This document shows positions 6,054-7,964 of a stretch of 7,964 nt of DNA, piece by piece. Each line of letters begins with the position of its first letter. Position 1 is the stretch's first letter. The notes under the pieces were generated by a model, which worked only from the letters and a program-made list of their open reading frames with translations, did no database searches and was not told the DNA's origin. The stretch comes from Blastocatellia bacterium UBA7656 (GTDB taxonomy: Bacteria > Acidobacteriota > Blastocatellia > UBA7656). The translations under genes were made by a program, and so were the position numbers. The stretch lies in NCBI GenBank assembly GCA_002483445.1, contig DLHY01000113.1:1-7964 (forward strand), in the 5' to 3' direction.

Positions 6054-6637
6054 AAATTAAAGAACAGCAGACGGGAGTCGACCTCGCGAAGATCGAAGCC
6101 GGGGTGCGGTTGATCCTTGAAGGCATAGGCGAAGACCCTGACAGACCGGGACTCGTCGGCACCCCTCGCCGGGTCGCGTTGATGTACGAAGAAATCTGCG
6201 CCGGTCTTCACGAGGACGCGCGCAAAATACTTCACGTCATTCCGGCTGAAACTCACGACGAGATGGTTATAGTCAAAGACATTCCGTTGCAATCCTTGTG
6301 TGAGCATCATCTCCTGCCATTTGTCGGAGTGGCGCACATAGCCTACATTCCGAGAGAGGGGCGAATCGTGGGATTGTCGAAACTGGCTCGTGTGGCCGAT
6401 TTGATGGCCAAAAAGCCTCAGATTCAGGAGCGGCTCACGACTGAAATCGCTGACATACTCTTTTCAGAACTCGATCCGACCGGCGTGCTGGTCGTCATAG
6501 AAGCCGAACACATGTGCATGGAGATGCGGGGCGTCAAAAAGCCCGGATCGAAGACTATCACGAGCGCCCTTCGTGGCGGATTCCTCAAAGACCCGCGAAC
6601 CCGCGCCGAAGCCATGGCGCTCATCCGAAATCACTGA
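6035..6637 (+). CDS. folE: GTP cyclohydrolase I
   Basis: A 200-aa type I GTP cyclohydrolase, which converts GTP to 7,8-dihydroneopterin triphosphate, the first step to tetrahydrofolate; the family forms a homodecamer in the cytoplasm. Seen directly: RPGLVGTPRRVA (38-49); SLCEHHLLPF with C89 and H92 as zinc ligands and H91 as the expected catalytic His; GLSKLARV (113-120); HMCMEMRGV with the third zinc ligand C161; and SALRGGF near the end. All key residues are present and the length is usual for the zinc-dependent family, so I expect full activity. The start lies inside larC, out of frame, with only a weak purine-rich site (GCGAAGAAAAAA) before it, so translation probably depends on reinitiation from larC. 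Alternative products such as queuosine-type QueF lack this CEHH arrangement. Confidence 0.97.
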   Translation: MADVEIKIKEQQTGVDLAKIEAGVRLILEGIGEDPDRPGLVGTPRRVALMYEEICAGLHEDARKILHVIPAETHDEMVIVKDIPLQSLCEHHLLPFVGVAHIAYIPREGRIVGLSKLARVADLMAKKPQIQERLTTEIADILFSELDPTGVLVVIEAEHMCMEMRGVKKPGSKTITSALRGGFLKDPRTRAEAMALIRNH

Positions 6638-6639
6638 AG

Positions 6640-6703
6640 AGTTTCCAGTTTTCAGTTTTGAGTTTTCAGAATGTTCGGACACTGAAACTGGAAACTGGAA
6701 ACT
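6640..6703 (+). repeat. Inverted heptanucleotide repeat forming a 20-bp hairpin
   Basis: The left side is four consecutive 7-mers from 6641 to 6668: GTTTCCA, GTTTTCA, GTTTTGA, GTTTTCA. The right side contains TGGAAAC twice (6689-6695, 6696-6702) after a TGAAAC. Positions 6640-6659 pair with 6684-6703 over 20 bp: 18 Watson-Crick plus 2 G-U pairs in RNA, with a 24-nt loop. The structure starts 2 nt after the folE stop and ends 4 nt before the metG ATG. Heptameric short tandem repeats of this kind are known from cyanobacteria and other environmental bacteria; a link to a specific family is inference. As RNA it would hide the metG start region. Confidence 0.75.
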
Positions 6704-6707
6704 GATC

Positions 6708-7964
6708 ATGACTTTTTATGTAACGACACCGATTTATTACGTCAACGGAAGGCCGCATATCGGTCACGCCTATACGACACTCGTCGCCGATTCGCTCACG
6801 CGCTTCAAGCGTCAGCGCGGAGTCGATGCTTTCTTTCTGACGGGAACCGATGAACACGGCATCAACATCGAGCGCGCCGCCGAAGCGCGAGGCGTGCCTG
6901 TCCGCCAGCACGTCGATGAAATAGTCGACGAGTTCAAATCCGCCTTTGCGCGATTGGGCGTCGAGTCTGATCGCTGGATTCGCACCACTGACGATTTTCA
7001 CGAAGCGGCGGTTCAGAAACTCTGGCGCATACTAGATGAACGCGGCCACATCTACAAAGGTCACTATGAAGGCTGGTTCTGCGCGGGCTGCAACGAGTTC
7101 AAAGACGTTGAGGAGAAAACCGACGAGCCGCAATGCCCGATTCATCTCCGTCCGCTTGAGCGGGTGGCCGAAGAGAGTTACTTTTTCCGGCTCTCGGAAT
7201 TTCAAAAGCCGCTGCTTGAGCATTACGAGAAGCATCCTGATTTCATCCGCCCCGAAGTGCGACGCAATGAAGTGATTTCATTCGTATCGGGCGGATTGAA
7301 GGATTTGTCCGTGAGTCGCGCTTCGGTGAAGTGGGGCATCCCTGTGCCTGACGATCCCCAGCATACGATTTATGTTTGGCTCGACGCGCTCTCGAATTAC
7401 ATAACCGCGCTCGGATGGGGCAACGATAAGCACAAAGACTTTGATCGTTACTGGCCCGCGCTTCATCTGATCGGAAAAGATATTCTGAGATTTCACACCG
7501 TCTATTGGCCTGCGTTTCTGCTCGCCGCTGGCATAGAGCTTCCGCGCGAGGTCTTCGTTCACGGAATGCTGCTTCGCGGCGGTCAGAAGATGGGAAAAAG
7601 TTTGGGCAACGCCATCGCCCTCGATGTTTTGCACAAGCACTTCACCAACGACATGATTCGTTATTTCCTTCTGCGCGAGGTAGTGTTCGGTCAGGACGGC
7701 GAGGTGACTTATGAAGGATTGATCGACCGAGTCAATTCTGATCTTGCCAATGGGCTGGGCAATCTGGCGAGTCGGACTCTGACGATGATTCGAAATTATT
7801 TCGATGGCCGCCCTCCTCGCCCCGATGATGGGCTTGACTCAAGTGTGCGCGATGCAATCGCTCAGGCGAAAGCTCGCTTCGATGAAGAATTCGACAACCT
7901 GAATTTTTCACGCGCGCTCGAATCTGCGTGGTCAGGCATCGCGGCGGTCGATAAATTCATAACC
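6708..7964 (+). CDS. metG: Methionyl-tRNA synthetase (3' end outside the window)
   Basis: The first 419 codons of methionyl-tRNA synthetase, open to the window edge with no stop. It charges tRNA-Met with methionine in an ATP-dependent reaction. The class I catalytic core is clear: TPIYYVNGRPHIGH with the HIGH box at 17-20; FLTGTDEHG; one zinc knuckle C125-x2-C128...C143-P-I-H146, the single-knuckle form with His as fourth ligand seen in Thermus/Aquifex-type enzymes; YVWLDALSNYITALGW; GKDILRFHTVYWPAFL; and the KMSKS loop as K294-M-G-K-S298 followed by LGN. From about residue 342 the helical anticodon-binding domain begins (NSDLANGLGNLASRT). Any C-terminal tRNA-binding (EMAP/Trbp111-like) domain would lie beyond the edge. 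The ATG at 6708 gives the standard N-terminus. The only Shine-Dalgarno-like bases (TGGA) are part of the hairpin repeat, so expression may depend on unfolding it. It probably shares the folE transcript. Confidence 0.96.
   Translation, partial: MTFYVTTPIYYVNGRPHIGHAYTTLVADSLTRFKRQRGVDAFFLTGTDEHGINIERAAEARGVPVRQHVDEIVDEFKSAFARLGVESDRWIRTTDDFHEAAVQKLWRILDERGHIYKGHYEGWFCAGCNEFKDVEEKTDEPQCPIHLRPLERVAEESYFFRLSEFQKPLLEHYEKHPDFIRPEVRRNEVISFVSGGLKDLSVSRASVKWGIPVPDDPQHTIYVWLDALSNYITALGWGNDKHKDFDRYWPALHLIGKDILRFHTVYWPAFLLAAGIELPREVFVHGMLLRGGQKMGKSLGNAIALDVLHKHFTNDMIRYFLLREVVFGQDGEVTYEGLIDRVNSDLANGLGNLASRTLTMIRNYFDGRPPRPDDGLDSSVRDAIAQAKARFDEEFDNLNFSRALESAWSGIAAVDKFIT

Overview
The window carries eight protein-coding genes, all on the + strand, packed tightly at moderately high GC. 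It looks like ordinary bacterial chromosome. A Tat-exported PLP enzyme, an exported class C beta-lactamase-like hydrolase, an Aquifex/Thermus-like single-knuckle methionyl-tRNA synthetase and short heptamer/palindromic intergenic repeats would fit an environmental bacterium such as an Acidobacteriota (Blastocatellia-like) lineage. That placement is an impression from gene content, not something the sequence proves. No rRNA, tRNA, CRISPR array, transposase or phage gene is visible.

Left part (1-3754): an unrecognised 123-aa protein (56-427); a small secreted protein with two cysteines, resembling the surface-adhesin E-like family (523-951); a class V aminotransferase-fold PLP enzyme with a twin-arginine signal (989-2314); and a membrane-anchored or secreted serine hydrolase of the beta-lactamase/PBP class C family (2444-3754). 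Three of these four products appear to leave the cytoplasm, so this half looks like an envelope or periplasm neighbourhood.

Middle (3755-4086): a 332-bp gene-free stretch dominated by a roughly 206-bp element (3795-4000). Its two arms are inverted copies of each other, and each arm contains two separate near-perfect palindromes. It resembles a REP doublet (REPIN/BIME-like) or a small MITE-like element, and is the most unusual structure in the window.

Right part (4087-7964): a compact run of a Sir2-family NAD-dependent deacylase, larC (nickel insertion for the nickel-pincer cofactor), folE (GTP cyclohydrolase I) and the first 419 codons of metG (methionyl-tRNA synthetase), which runs off the window end. 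Sir2/larC overlap as ATGA and larC/folE overlap by 19 nt, so these three are almost certainly one transcript with coupled translation. folE and metG are separated by 70 nt filled by an inverted heptanucleotide repeat that can form a 20-bp RNA hairpin ending 4 nt before the metG start. The shared theme is cofactor biology: NAD consumption, the NaAD-derived nickel pincer cofactor, and tetrahydrofolate, which feeds methionine and formyl-Met-tRNA. No wholly new system was recognised; the candidates for novelty are the two intergenic repeat structures and the pairing of Sir2 with larC.
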